A stretch of 64,000 bases of DNA from Adiantum capillus-veneris (GCA_014529385.2 CM043952.1:67345870-67409869), one strand, 5' to 3'. Counted from the first letter of the stretch, positions 37,001 to 52,000 are shown. The notes: generated by a model from the sequence alone, not told the origin. Made by a program: numbers and translations.

Positions 37001-40000
37001 CTCCTATCCTTCACGATATTATTTCGCTATCAGGTGACAGCTATTGCCCATTTACTTCCTTTCATCCTATTAAGCAACATGTGTCTGCAAGTAAACGACA
37101 GTGGTTAACTGAGCTAATAATCCCTCTCCAAGGCGGCCATAATCCTTAGATGGTGGCTTCCATATGCTCTACAATTTTGATTATTTCAGTGTCAATCAAG
37201 ACTGTTAATAAGGCTTCCAAGAATTGCCCTGCAAGCACTTTGCCATCACATGCACAAGGCATGTGCATGAATTACACAGCCTCCATGTAAGCTTTTACAA
37301 ATCAAAAGCTAAGTTACGTAACAACCAGCAGAGACCAAAGCTATTGACTTCATGTCTTGGAGAGTGACTCACCTGTGGTTTCAGGCACAGGATGTGTTGG
37401 TTCGGAATTAGCATACAACACCACAATAAGCAACCTTGAAAAATGTTGAAGTTTGTAGAAACACCTTGTATAGTAGATCTCAATTAGTATACAGAAAGGG
37501 TAGGCACCACGATTCGTTCATGTTTTTCCCATTATCAAAATTGTGATCAGTATGCCCATTGTTCTACGCATGATCTCTTAATTTATGCCACAAACACAAT
37601 TTCGGATCAACAAGGGGACATTGTATTTTAGAACTGATTTACATTTCTTGCAAACATGTAAAAAACCCTAAACGCTTCAAAGGCAAACCAAACCAGAAAA
37701 ACAAAACAAACCAATTTGAATCACAAGATTTACACAGCATAAGGCACTTATATTCTTACTTCTCGCGCATCTGACAAATAGCAAGGGCATCCCATAATAA
37801 AAGCATTTCATGCAGTTGACGATCCTCTAAAGTCAAGTCCTGTAACACATAGTAAACCTTTACAACCCATGTCAAACAATACAAACTGCCTGTTTTCATT
37901 TTCCAAGATAATTGTTTGTGAGGTATACAAACCAGTTTGTTTATTTCGAAGGTTGTTGAATATCGTGGTGTGCTTCCATCCAATAGAGGGTTTTTGTTTA
38001 TCTGCAAAACAATAAAAGTTTCTTCATATCATTTTGAAAATGTGTATAACTAGATAGATATTGCAAAGATACAAGAGAAATAGATTGAATGTTGCTTTTG
38101 AGTAAACAGCTCGAAATACACTCACCACAGGCTCCATCAAATTAAAATGAAAAAGGTAAGTCCACATGCACTTGATACTCACGACAGAGTTTAGCAAGTC
38201 CTAATTTACCGACATAATACACCTTAACCAAAATGCAGAGCAGAACCTACCATAAACCTGAGAGAGGCAGTGAATGGGTGTATCAGATGTATGAACTCAG
38301 TTTGCAAATGAGCATCACTGGATAAGTTTTTCGTTTTATCTTCATCAGAGTTCCAATAGATGCAAAATTCCTTCATCTCCACAAGCTTAGTGACTAGATT
38401 TGGCTTTGTCCGTGCTGGACCCCCACTGGGATTCAAACAAAACTTAAAACCATGAGCTTGTATCTCAAATTATACAGGCACAACTCAATTTCAGCTAGCA
38501 CAGAAAAGACCTACCCTGAAATTGTGTGCTCAGTATTCATGGTAAGATGGGAAAACTTTATTCCAAAGGAAAATGCCATCTGTAAATCAACCAGAGGACA
38601 GGGATCCAACCAAAGAGTTGTCAAGGTTTGGGGATGTGGTACACGCAAGAATGCCTTTTGGCAGCAGAGAATCAGAACTTATGGTTGAATGCAGGTATGC
38701 GATCCTAAGAGCTTCCTTTCTACATGCGTAAAACACAAGGGAAATATACATAAAGTCAAAGAATCGCAGTAATATTCCTTAGCATTTCATTTAAATGCTA
38801 GATTTTAAATGCTAGATTGTATAGAAGAATTTAAAACACAAAAGATCATGGCTAATTAATATCTAAAACTAGCAGAGATGACTACTACTCAGATGAATTT
38901 GGTGATGTCCCGTCAATGAAAAGATGCAGCCTTCTTAGCAAGCCAAAACCAATAAATCAAAAAGTTACAAGTAGTGATAGCATAATGATTGATTTCTCAT
39001 CATACCTCTGGGTCAGTCTTTTGATCCATGTACCGAAAGTGCACATTTTCAGCAATGACTTGAATGTTGTCTAAGATCTGGCAAAATAAGTACTTAGATT
39101 AACTCTCCCACATTTAATATTTACAGGCCTGCCGATTTATGAGAGAAATGAAATGAATGATATACTAACGCCTTCAAAAGGCCAAAGTGACCTATGAAAC
39201 CAAAAAAATTACAAAGTGATTAATCTGATACAATGTCTGAACACCAAAACAGACTAAGGGGTACCAAGGGTACCAAAACTGCTGCTGTAATATCCTGAAC
39301 TGCTAGAAGTGAGCTAAGCAGCTAACCGGAACTGTGTAGGGTATGAATAAGAATTGATATAGTGAGTGGACTGATACAATGAATGATACAATCTCAACAG
39401 AGGTGAGTGGATAATGGGTGGCTGTATGATCACCAAAGTCATAGGAAATCCCTCATCGGTCGCTGGCAGATCTCATCAATATCCTCCATGGTCAGTACTC
39501 TGACTAGGCGCCTCGCATGTCAAGCTAGAATGATCAGGATCCTCTGCATTAGCCTTTGTCAATGTTGTGAGCCCACCCCCGCCCCCCCCATTCATGGGCG
39601 TTTGGATCTCCCTAGCACAATTACTCAATCTATCAACATGCCTCTGGTGCGGGTGACATCTAAGATTTACTGTGACAACTGCTCTTCTGGCTGCCCAATG
39701 GCTGGTCTAAAGAAATCTGTAATCTGCCTCTGAGATTGGCTCTCCCCAAGAGGACATGGATACAACCAGCACAAGAACTGGGCACGAAGATGGCTTTCTA
39801 CAGAGACCACCTTCTCCAGCTTACGGAAGATGGTTTTGTGATGAGACCCACATACATGGATACCCACTTGTCTTATGGGATACGGTGTGCTATTGGCCAG
39901 TTACGCACATCGTCTCACCAGCTGCGGATTGAAACTGGGAGATACAGCGGAGTACCAGCAGAGGCCAGGACATGCCCCTTGTGTGACATGGAACCTGAGA

Positions 40001-43000
40001 CAGAGCTGCATTATACATGCTGCTGCCCCGTCTACTACGAGATACGAGGCCGCTTCCACTGCTTGTTCAGAGAGGGTTTTGGACCACTCTCAAGAGTAAT
40101 GGGATATGAAGATCAAAGATGCCTGGGTTTGTTCTTGCTCGAGCTGCGCAGACACAGAGAGAGCCTGATGAATGGCGAGGCTAACCAGTCTCAAAGACGG
40201 ATTATAGACTTCTTCAGAGCAGACACGGGACATCCACAAGAGCCACTCCCACAGCAGAGCTCCCCCCCGTCTCACACCAGAGGCACACTGATTGACCGAG
40301 CGATTGAACTGGGGAAATCCAGGCGCCCACGACTGCGCAGGACTACACAGCATCGACGGAGGCTACGTCAAAAGATTCAGAGCACGCTGGCCAGGCATGC
40401 ACGACGCCCGGTCAGACTACTAACCATGGAGGAAATTGATGAGATTCGCCAACGACCGATGCTAGATCTTTTGTGATTCGGCTATCCCAACTAGCCGCCC
40501 TTCTTTGCTTAGTTTTCGGCTTAGCTCACATCGACCAATCTAGAATCCCATAATATATATCTTTGTTTTGTACTGTTGTTAGGTTATTTTGTTACTCTGA
40601 CTTTGTATCAGATCCACCACCTTGTAACTTTCTGGTCTCATAGGTCACTATGGCCTTTTGAAGACGTTAATACAACATTTCATTTCTATGTTTGCGCACC
40701 TTGAGTAAAAACAGTCCAAGACATCTCTCTGGCCTTGTATCTCACGACTCTAGAAAGTGGTCCAAAACCCTCTCTGAACAGGTCATGAAAGCGGCCATGT
40801 ATCTCATAGTACACCACGCAATGACATATGTAGTGCAGCTATGTCTCTGCTCCATATGACATAAGCGAGCATATCCTGGCCTCTGCTGATACTCATCTAA
40901 ATCTGCCAGTCTCGACCTAAGGCTGATGCGAACATGTGTGTATCTGGCCGATAGAACAACATATCTGATTAGATAAGTGTGTATGCATGTACGGCCTAGT
41001 CACAGAGCTGTCCCCTATGAGTTGGAGAAGATGCTCTCTATAGAAATCCACCCTCGTGCCCAACTCCCGTGTCGGCTGTATCCGTATCCTCTTGGTGGTA
41101 TCTAGCTGAATCAAGTCCTAGCGGATGAGTCTAGTGATCTATGACCGTGTGAGAGGGTCCATAGAGTACTTGAAGGGGGGAAATTTGTCCATGCTGAAAC
41201 CATGTAATTGATACGATGATATCATCTGTCCATATCAGCATGTTGTATCCTGATGCAACGCTAGCTGGCTCTGGGAGGTCCCATAAACTGTGCATAAAGG
41301 AGATTGAACTTGTCACAAAATGATGATGTGGCATGTCCACATGATGGATATGATGGAAAAAATGACTTTCTATAAGTTATCCCAACTTTTGGGGGTTCTG
41401 TCGATGGGGCCCATGGGGACACGAAGAAATTAAAAAGAATTAGCGTGCAGCTGTTGACATGGCAGAGATTTCCATAAATTTTGCAAACGTGGCAGGTTGT
41501 ACGGTGGCCCGTGAATCACCTTGACAGCAGCGAACGGATTTTCCATGACTTGCACTGGCTGCTGGGAGCACTAGCTTTTGGGCCTGGATGCTTTTACAAC
41601 TCAAGCTTTTCATGTATTGCTTTTGGAAGGCCATGGGCCTATAAATATGTAACTAGGGTCTCTTCCTCTCTCAGATTTTCCTGGGAGCACTGCGCAGAGA
41701 GGACCCTCGGACTTTGTTCTTTGCTCAAGCATTAATACAAAAATAAATACCGAAAGGGGCGCAACCTCTGGCCACGGAACTATGCTGAGCCGTGTCGTTT
41801 CTTTATTGAATTGTGATAAAGTCTGTGATGTGATTTTAATAAGTTTCTTGTGTGTCGTGCCAGATTCCCGACTCAGGGTGTCCGAGTCCGTTCTAGTGGT
41901 ATCGGAGTTTATTCCATTTTCCTTCTACGGAGAATCCAAACCCTTCTATCGCGACACACATGGATTCAGTCGATGAATCCCGCAAGGAGCAAACTATTGC
42001 ACCTGACAAATCAGGTTCGGGAGACAACATGGAAGATTCAAATGGACGACGACCACCTTCTGTTGATTTCGAAGAAGAGTACGGGCCACCTCGGGCCACA
42101 GAGTGGAGATGCAACGTCAACAGCATGTTGATGCCTGTGCTCGGTAGCTGCTCCAATATTCTAAAGATCCCCAATATGCGAAATTTCTGACCAAGCACCT
42201 GCTTGACGACGTGCATTCTCGGTGGCGTCCAGCCATCGACTCACCTTTGAAGCCCGCTCTGAAGAAAACACCTGCTTTGCGAGTGTACATTGAACATGAA
42301 CTTGACGACGTAGTCGAAAGACGAGTCAACCGACTCTTGAAGACCAAGAAGCAATCAAAGAGACGCAGTCCAGCAGCAGACTACCCTCGCTACTTGGGTC
42401 ACAAGTATACTTTTGCAAATGCACGAAAGACAAAGAAGCGCGTACGCTTTAAGGGTGTTTCCAGTTTGATTGTTCTTATCCTGATCCTCTTCTGATAGTT
42501 CCAACAGCTCTTCCTCCTCTGATTCCAGTGATGAGGACAGAAAGGGCAAGAAACGAAGAAAGACCCAAAGACAAAGAAAGAAGAAGAAGAAGGCTAAGAA
42601 GATCAAATCCCACCGAAGATCTCAGAAATCTGCAGAAGTTCTCAGGAGGACTCATCCTCCTCTGAGAGTTCGGACTCCGATGAGCACATGTTTTACTCTA
42701 AGAGGAAGCACGCCAATCAATATGACTTTCTCGAGGACAAGAGCAAGAAAACCAAAGATTTCAAGGAGGGTGGACAAGCACTAAAGTTTGATACTTTTTC
42801 ACGCTTCCGAGATACCCACACGGTCCTCGCTTTTGACATAGCTTATTCATGAGGACGCTATTCAAAGCACTCCAAGGTCAAGAGGGCAGCATCCTATCTG
42901 AAGGGAAGTGCACAGACTTGGTGGTCCACTCTTTTGTTACGAAAGGAAGCACCCACGAAGTGCCTGCAGTTCAAGCGGCTTTTCACTTCCCCTTGCCCCT

Positions 43001-46000
43001 TGGCTCACTCAGGAGCACGAACGTGATGTGGTTCATCTTCGGAGGACCAAGAAGATACTTTGGATACCTATTGCCAAAGATTTTGGGATACTTTTCTACC
43101 GGCCTCTTCTTTTAAGAAGATCACCTTTAAGGAACAGATCGAGCCATTTTGTTGTGGTTTACCCAGACAGATACGAGATTACTGTTTATTGCAAAAGTCC
43201 GAGTCTATTCAACAACTGATGGGACATGCGAAGCAGGGATTTGCAATGCATGCAGGTACTCTTACGTATCCAACTAATCAACTCCTGACAAGAAGGACGA
43301 GACAAAATTCCAATAACGGTAACAAAAGACGAGGAAGGTTTTAGAAAAAGAAAGACATAAATCCCCGATTGACAGACGAACAACGATCTGAATATCTAAA
43401 AGCGGGGAAGTGTTTTGAATGTGGAGAACATGGACATGTGTCAGCACGGTGCCCGCACAAGGCACCCAAAGGACAACCAGAAGACAAGCCAAAGAGTTCC
43501 AGAGCAGTCAAAGAGAGCGGAAGAAAAGGAAAGAAGAAAGCAGGACTGGTACCAAACTGTGTGGAGACCGACCCGGATCAGATGGACGAAAGCACTGAAA
43601 TTTGCAGAGCATGGGGTAAAGTGCGAGACCAAGAAGCCCTAATCTTCTTTGATGGAGGAGCCAAGGCCAACATTATTTCAACAAAATTGGCAGCTCGACT
43701 TGGAATTATGCCCGAGGAAAAGGGGCCACAGGGGGAGGGTGTTCTAGCGAGACCTGGACGGGATGTTGCCATTACACATGTCATTGGCAAACTTCGTTTG
43801 CATTGTCAAGGGTATTTAGGGCACAAGGACTTTTAAACCATGCCTTTGGAAGGGTGTGGTGTACTCCTAGGAATTCCTTGGTTCCACAAGAACAACACCC
43901 TGGTCGACTATAGGGCAAGAAAAGCCAAGTTGAAGAATGAGAAGGGCCGAGAGATTGTACTTGCTATAAAATTGAATGGCGAGTCTCTCCCACTTGTATC
44001 GGCTTCGACTGTTTCCAAATTAATGAAATCCAATCTTTTTGTTTACTCGATCTTCTTGAAAGAACTGAATGATGAACAAAGGTCAAATATGTCTAATCTA
44101 GAAAAGGAACGACAAGAATTTCTACATGCACAGGCTGACTGTTTCTCTGAAGGCCTACCAGGCAAGTCACCTCCTTCACATCCTGAAGATCACACGATTG
44201 GTTTGATTCTCGGTGGTACACCACCGAATCGGCCACCTTACCGAGTTAGCCGAGCCCAAAATGAAGAAATAATGAACCATGTGGAAGAACTTCTTGAAAA
44301 AGATCTCATCCAACCTAGTACTTCACCATTTTGTTCACCGGTGTTGCTGGTACTAAAGAAAGATGGATCTTGGAGAATGTGCATGACTAAAGAGCTCTCA
44401 ATAAAATCACCATCAAGAACAGATTCCCTATCCCAAGGATCGATGATATTCTCAACAGACATCAGGATCCACTTGTTTCAGCAGAATTGATCTGAAGAGT
44501 GGATATCATTAGATCCAAATTGCTCTTGGAGACGTCTACAAGACAGCTTTCAGGACGACTTTTGGTTTGTACGAATATTTGGTAATGTCATTTTGCATTA
44601 CGAATGCTCTAGGGACATTCAATTGTATGATGGATAGGATTTTTAGAGAGTACCGATTGTTTGTGGGCACGTTCTTTGACGACATCATCGTCTTCTCCAA
44701 GAGTGAGGCAGAGCAGCGACACCGTCACTTACAGGTTTTCGAGGCATTGCAGAAAACATACATTGATAATAAATGCAAAAAAGAGCGAGTTCTTCTTGCC
44801 AAAGATAAACTTTTTGGGACACATCGTCTCAACGGAAGTGTAAAAATGGACTCGGCCAAGGTTGAGACCATTCGTGATTGGCCCCATTTGAAGAATGTTC
44901 ATGAAGTTCGAAGCTTTCTAGGCTTGTGCTTATACTATCACCGGTTCATTCGAAAATTTGCAGAGATGGCTTCTCCCTTGCATGTGCTGATCCAGAAAGG
45001 GGTTCCTTTTACTTGGGAATCGATAGAGATTGCAACCTTTCAGACCCTCAAGGAAAAGTTGACAACGGGACCAGTTTATTGTGATGCTTGTGGTCGCAGT
45101 CTGGGGGCACCTTGATGCACGAAGGCCATGTCATTGCTTAGAGGGCAGGTTGCACAAATTTATGAGAAAGAGTTGTTGGCAATTATCCATGCTCTTGCAT
45201 AGTGGCGACATTTCCTACTCGGAGCCGACTTTACTATCCTCACAAACCATCAAAGTTAACACTACTTGTTGCAAACGCAGCTTTTGGAAAAGCAAATAAG
45301 ATGGGCTAACATTCTATCATAGTTTCATTTCCAGATAGTCCATGTTCAGGGACAAAAAAATTTAGTGGTAGATGCGTTGTCTCATAAGCCCTTGGTATTG
45401 GCTATTTCTGTGATACATCATCGAAGCTTCGAGGAAATGGTAGATTAGTACGCCACAGATCCTGATTTTGCAGACATCTTTCAATGGACACAAAGTGGGG
45501 AGACAAATGTAGGCTATTCCTTACGAGACGGCTATTTGATGGAGAAAATGATGTTGAGTGTTACACAGCCTTTGTGGAAAAAGGTTTTGATAAAGTGCCA
45601 TTGTGCCCCTATTTCAGGCCACCGCGGCATAGATACCACCTTGAAGGGTGTTGAGCATTACTTCTATTGGCCGATGCTCAAAAAGGATGTGGACGAGTTT
45701 GTTCGCAGTTCCTTAGTACGCCAAAAAGGTAAAGTTTGACAAACATAAGGCACTAGGACTTCTACGGCCTTTACACATACCCTCCCGTCCCTAGGAAAAC
45801 ATTGCCATGGATTTTATTTTTGACCTTCCCAAGACTCAACGTGGGCATAATGGCATTTGGACAGCCATCGACAAATTCACTAAGCAGGCCCACTTCATTC
45901 CGATGAAGAAGGCTATAAAGCCTGATCATTTGGCGAGATTGTTTGTTTCACAATTTTCTTGTAGGGTGCAGCGGAAGTGAATGTTGAACTTTGCTCAAGA

Positions 46001-49000
46001 TGAGTGCTCCGAACTGTGCTCAAGGGTTCCTTTTACTTACGGAAGGGACAGCCTTCCATTCCCTTAATGAGAGGGTGCAAGTGATCACAAAAAAGTGAAT
46101 AGACACTGTGCGTGAAGGTGCATGACACAAAGAGATAGAGAGAGAAGAGTATTAATACGACACCAGACAAGTTGTCAAACCCTCCTCCAAGGGCCCCTCT
46201 CTCGATGGCGAGAGAGGTCTATGCTATCGATTGCACAATCTGGTACAAGATGCCAATGCAAATCTATGTGATGCTATGTCGAGGTCGACGGTGGTGCTGA
46301 CGATGACGAGACTATGGCTGGAAACTGAATGCTGTGGATTGGTTCTTGTCGCAACCAGTCGGGGTTGATCTGTGTGCTTAGTGCCTTGCCAAAGACGCTG
46401 ACTACGCTAGGTCTGTTGTCCTACAACGCTGAAGTGCTATCCTTCCAAAAACGCTGGTCTGCTGGTCATTTAAATCGCTGGTCATGCTGAAATTGCTGCT
46501 GCAAAAACGCTGTTTCTGCTGCTAGAAAAACACTGGATAATGTTGTCTATAGGCGTTGCCCTGCTGGTCCTGATGGTGTTGAATTACTGCTGCCAAAACG
46601 TTGTGCTGCTGATGCTATGCTGCTGCAGAAAACGTTGTTGATGGGTTGTAATGCTGCTGCAAAAACGCCAAGGGCAGGGCTGAAAAACGCCAATGAATCC
46701 AGGCTGAAAACGCTAAGCTGAGGGGGTCCTTGTTCTTGCTGAGAGTGGGAGAGAGAACCTGCTGCAATGAATTGCCTGATGCCCTTTCTCCTCCTCAGCC
46801 AGATAGTGCTTGCTTATATATTTCATTAGCAAAATTGCCCTCCCTAGTTCCCAACAAAAGTCACTTAATAAATAAGTGAAAAATGTCAAAAATAGGAAAA
46901 ATAGGTTTTATGTACGGAAAATGCTCCTGATGGATTCTGATGGTAATGTTGATGATCATGCTGTGTGCAACAAGAGGATATGCATCTAATCTAAGTGTCT
47001 GGACATGCACGGTCTACGAACAGACTCACAAAAGTGCCAGAACACTTCCTATTCTAGATTGACTTGACTGAACTGAACCCTGGTCATGCTGTAGCTTGTC
47101 CACGGATACATAGGGTTGGATGTATCACATGACATCCCCTCCTTTTCCAAGTGAGGTACTGGTACCAAACTGTATGGCGTCGAGGGAGATCGCCAACAAC
47201 ATCGGGAATCCTGGAAAGGACTCTTCGCCGGCCCACTGTGATGTGTGGGTCATGCGATACTTGAACTTCATAAAGGTCTGCAACGCTTGCTTCTTTGGGC
47301 CGCGCCGAAAGCGACACAAAGTCTTCTGAGACTGCTGATGCTATGTTGCTGCAGAAAACGTTGTTGATGGGTTGTAATGCTGCTGCAAAAACGCCAAGGG
47401 CAGGGCTGAAAAACGCCAATGAATCCACGCTGAAAACCCTGAGCTAAGGGGGTCCTTGTTCTTGCTGAGAGTGGGAAAGAGAAGCCTGCTGCAATGAATT
47501 GCCTGATGCCCTTTCTCCGCCTCTGCTAGATAGTGCTAGTGCTAGGTTGCTTATATATTTCATTAGCAAAATTGTCCTACCTAGTTCCCAACAAAAGTCA
47601 CTTAATAAATAAGTGAAAAATGTCAAAAATAGGAAAAATAGGTTTTATACACTGAAAATGCTCCTGATGGATTCTGATGGTAATGCTGATGATCATGCTG
47701 TGTGCAACCAAAGGATATGCATCTAATCTAAGTGTCTGGACATCCACGGTCTGCGAACAGACTCACAAAAGTGCCAGATCATTTCCTATTCCAGACAGAC
47801 TTGACTGAACTGAACCCTGGTCATGCTGTAGCTTCTCCACGGATACATAGGGTTGGATGTGTCACGTGACATCCCCTCCTTTTCCAAGTGAGGTACTCGT
47901 ACCGAACTATATGGCGTCGAGGGAGATCGCCAACAACATCGGAAATCCTCGAAAGGACTCTTTGCCGGCCCACTCTGATGTGTGGGTCGTGCGATACTTA
48001 AACTACATAAAGGTCTGCAACGCTTGCTTCTTTGGGCCGCGCCGAAAGCAACACAAAGTCTTCTGAGGCTACTGATGCTATGTTGCTGCAGAAAACGTTG
48101 TTGATGGACTATGATGCTGCTGCAAAAACGCCAAGGGCACGCTGAAAAACGCCAATGAATCTAGGCTGAAAACGATGAGCTGAGGGGGTCCTTGTTCTTG
48201 CTGAGAGTGAGAGAGAGAAGCCTGCTGCAATGAATTGCCTGATGCCCTTTCTCCGCCTCTGCTAGATAGTGTTAGTGCTAGGTTGCTTATATATCTCATT
48301 AGCAAAATTGTCCGACCTAGTTCCCAACAAAAGTCACTTAATAAATAAGTGAAAAATGTCAAAAATAGGAAAAATAGGTTTTATGCACTGGAAAATGCTC
48401 CTGATGGATTCTGATGGTAATGCTGATGATCATGCTATGTGCAACCAGAGGATATGCATCTACTCTAAGTGTCTGGACATGCACGGTCTGCGAACAAACT
48501 CACAAAAGTGCCAGATCACTTCCTATTCTAGACTGACTTGACTGAACTGAACCCCGGTCATGCTGTAGCTTGCCCACAGATACATAGGGTTGAATGTGTC
48601 ACGTGACATCCCCTCCTTTTCCAAGTGAGGTACTGGTACCGAAAAGTGTGGCGTCGAGGAAGATCACCAACAACATCGGGAATCTTGGAAAGGACTCTTC
48701 GTCGGCCCACTCTGATGTGTGGATCGTGCGATACTTGAAGTTCATAACGGTCTACAACGCTTGCTTCTTTCGGCCACGCCGAAAGCGACACAATGTCTTC
48801 TGAGGTTCCTTCAATGCTTCAACTTTATATACCTTCATAAGTTCAGAATAGTCTGAACTCACGAATTATAAGAGGGAATAAAGCACTCATAAAACTATAA
48901 AAGCAAGGGACACAAGAAAAGAAAAGAAAAACAAAAACAAACAAACTAAATCACTTTGCTTGCTACGAAACAAAACTAGATAAAACAAAACATTATTAAC

Positions 49001-52000
49001 TTAAAAATGTTTTTAAAAAAGGCATGTGTAAAATAAGTTGACGCAACGTATTTGGCTTAAACCATCACGAGAAACCTGTTACATTGGAGCTCATCACGAC
49101 TTTCGCTGGCTGGTAGAGTAGTAGTTGCCAACCAAGTGTTGTTGGCGACTATGTGGTACATCACTTCTTGCTGGATCTTCTCGAGTTCTTGTATCAGCCA
49201 GGTAGAGAGGCTAATCAGGAACTTCCTTTGGTCAGGTCGCGATACTCAGATTGCCCGAGCCAAGGTGGCTTGGTCAGTCATCACACTTCCTTGTTCTCAG
49301 GGAGGGCTTGGGATCATTGATCCTGCACAACAGAGCAGAGCCCTTCTTGGGAAGTTTGTCGTCAGAGGACTTCTTCCAGGCGAGGAGCCTTGGAAGGAAT
49401 TCTTGCTGCAGAGCCTTCGTGCCAGGGTGCCTCAATCAGGAGGCCCTTGGCAACCTTCGACCAGATGGATCTTTACAGAGCTGCGCCGAGTTGGTTTGAG
49501 CAGGAGACTGGAGGACAGATTCGCTGTGAGTTTGCTTCGATCTTGGGAGCTCTTACAGCGTGGCCTAGAGCAGAGACAGCCGACATGCACGCAGGAGCGC
49601 CTACGACAGCCCCTCGTCTGGAACCCCATGGTTAGCACTCAGCGAGGCCACTTGGTTGGGAGTCGGCCTCATGTTTCTTGGGGTCCCATGGCGGAAGGTC
49701 CAGCGCGCTCTCTAGGTGACCCTGACCCAGCAGCTCTTGAGACTGGACACTGGAGGCTTTGGGCTTGGGAGTGTTGTCCACTAGCACGAGTACAGTGGAA
49801 CCCTTGTGAGTGGCTATGGAGGGACCCCTTCTCTTCTCCAAACCGCCCAGGAGTCCCCTTCTTTCAGTACACTGTTCGGCTTGGACGTCATATACTTGCA
49901 GCACAGAGAGAGGCCCGCCCCGCTGCAGCACGTCATTGGCAGGAGGAGGGCCTCACAGTCGAGTTCTTGGCAGCTTTTTGGCAGAGGCTGTGGGACTCCA
50001 GACAGCCGAGGCGCGTCACTTTGTTCCAGTGGCTGGTTGCACACAGAGCCACAGCAGTAGGGAATTGGGTTGTGCATAGTGGTCTCTCGGCCGCATGTAC
50101 AGCCTGTGACCAGTTGGTGGAGAGTCAGCGTCACTGTCTTTGGGACTATCCCTCGGCCCAGCAGGTGTGGCTACGAGTTCTTCGGCTGATGCCTACCCTC
50201 TCCACGGCTCGACAGTACACTTGGGGGGCAGCGGCTTGGTCCACCCTCACGGGCCCGGCACTTCAGTTTGAGCTATCTTCCACCAACAGGATGATAGTGA
50301 TGCAGGGGGGGCGACCTACACTCCAGCCTGCTACAGAGCTTACTCCACAGGAGTGGTGCAGTGAGAGAGAGGAGTGTTGGGAGCTCATCAGCGGCCTAGC
50401 TCTCTGGTTCATCTGGCGGGCCCGCTGTTTCCGCATCTTTGAGGCTCGCCCTGTGCCTCCAGCAGAGACTGTTCGTGACTTTTGGCTAGAGCTGATCCAT
50501 ACTCTCAGAGGACAGCTTGAGGGACTACAGGGCAGCTCCGACCACATGCGGGAGCGCCGCGAGGCTTTTCTTCAACTCTGGCGCCCTGGGCCTTTCTACA
50601 CCATAGTCCAGGGGGTGCTCAGATGGCACTACTGTCCTCTTGTGTGGCTCTTCCCTCCTCCCATCTCTTGATTTAGACTCATTGTATATATGTTGTTTTT
50701 TCATTGGGAGAGTCTCCCCATCATGCTTGTTGTAGCCCTCTCTCGCAGAGGTGAATGTAGCCCTATGGGCAGTTTTCATTAACTAATAGAAGGATCTTTT
50801 TCTCGGGGAAAAAAAAAAAAACGTATTTGGCTTAAAACAAGTACTCAACTTTAAGCAAAAAAAGGATAAGACATCTTAAAAACTTAATCCTAGAAATCAA
50901 ACTTCACACAACAACTTCTAACGAAACACATTCTTAAGTCCTCAGGTAAGCTAAATACGAAATCAAAAAATGAATACTACTACAAACCTACGAAGAGCAA
51001 AGAACCAAACTTGACAATATGTGATCTCAACTTCGCTGCTTGTCCAAACAAGAAGAATAAGATTATCACCTTTATCATGCATAGCTTGGACAAACCATCG
51101 GCGACTCTCTTTTCAAGGAAACAATTGGTATCCCTATGGGTACCAATTGTGCTATTTTTCTTGCTAATTTCTATCTTTTTACTTATGAGTTTGATTTTAT
51201 GGAGCGTCTTGTCCTTGCTAACACTTGCCCAATATTTTTGCACAAGTTATGCAATGTAAGACGCTTTGTAGATGATCTTTTTGTCCCTGACGTTCCTTCT
51301 TTTCAAGATTTTATGTACTTGAATTTGAGTTCTTTAGGCCGAGGAATTTATCCCAAGGAGTTTTGTGAACTTAATTGTACCACAAATAGTGATTGTTGTG
51401 CCTTTTTGGACCTTAAGATTTTCCAGACTCCCTTGGGATTAGAAGTAGATATCTATGATAAGCGCCTTGAATCAGAATATGCCAATCTAAAAATCATCCG
51501 TATGCCTCACATTTCTTCGAACATTTCTCTTTTAGCTAAGTACGCTGTCATTTGCTCTCAACTATTTAGATTTTCTCGTCTTTGTTCTAGTAAATCTACT
51601 TTTGTTGCTCAATCTTGCCATCTTATTTCTTTACTAGTTGAAAAAGGATACTCATTCAAAAGAATCATGAAAAACGTTCGTTCATTTTTACATCGTAGTA
51701 AGTACTTCCAAACGGTATATAAAAAAGGTAATTTAGGCTGGCACTTGAAACCAAAAGACTTACAAAAGTCTTGATGTTTCAAGATAACCTCTTGCATAGA
51801 AAGATCACAATCATTGTAATTCTGAGAGTTTACCTCACCTAACAAGCATTCTAAATAGAACTTTTTGCACGTACAACAAAGTCATTAGAGCACTTATCTA
51901 CATAAGAGATTACAAAATCGCGATGAAATCTCCTAAGAGCATCACGATCAGAAGAAGATAAGCTATTCCTTCCTAAAGAAACGTTCCGAGAGCAAGATGC

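Noticed and set aside
39141-40688. 5' inversion by twin priming
   Set aside because: Both arms contain the LINE-A 3' end; twin priming inverts only the 5' part of one copy.
46609-48806. Three tandem LTRs
   Set aside because: The units lack TG...CA ends, a primer site and the shared ACCGAAAGGGGCGCC block; they match the 3' non-coding region of Gypsy element 3.
51136-51774. Group II intron or telomerase RT
   Set aside because: The GIPMGTNCA, FLDLKI, YDKR and SNI pattern and the neighbouring N-terminal motifs fit Penelope-like elements better; no telomerase T motif is seen.
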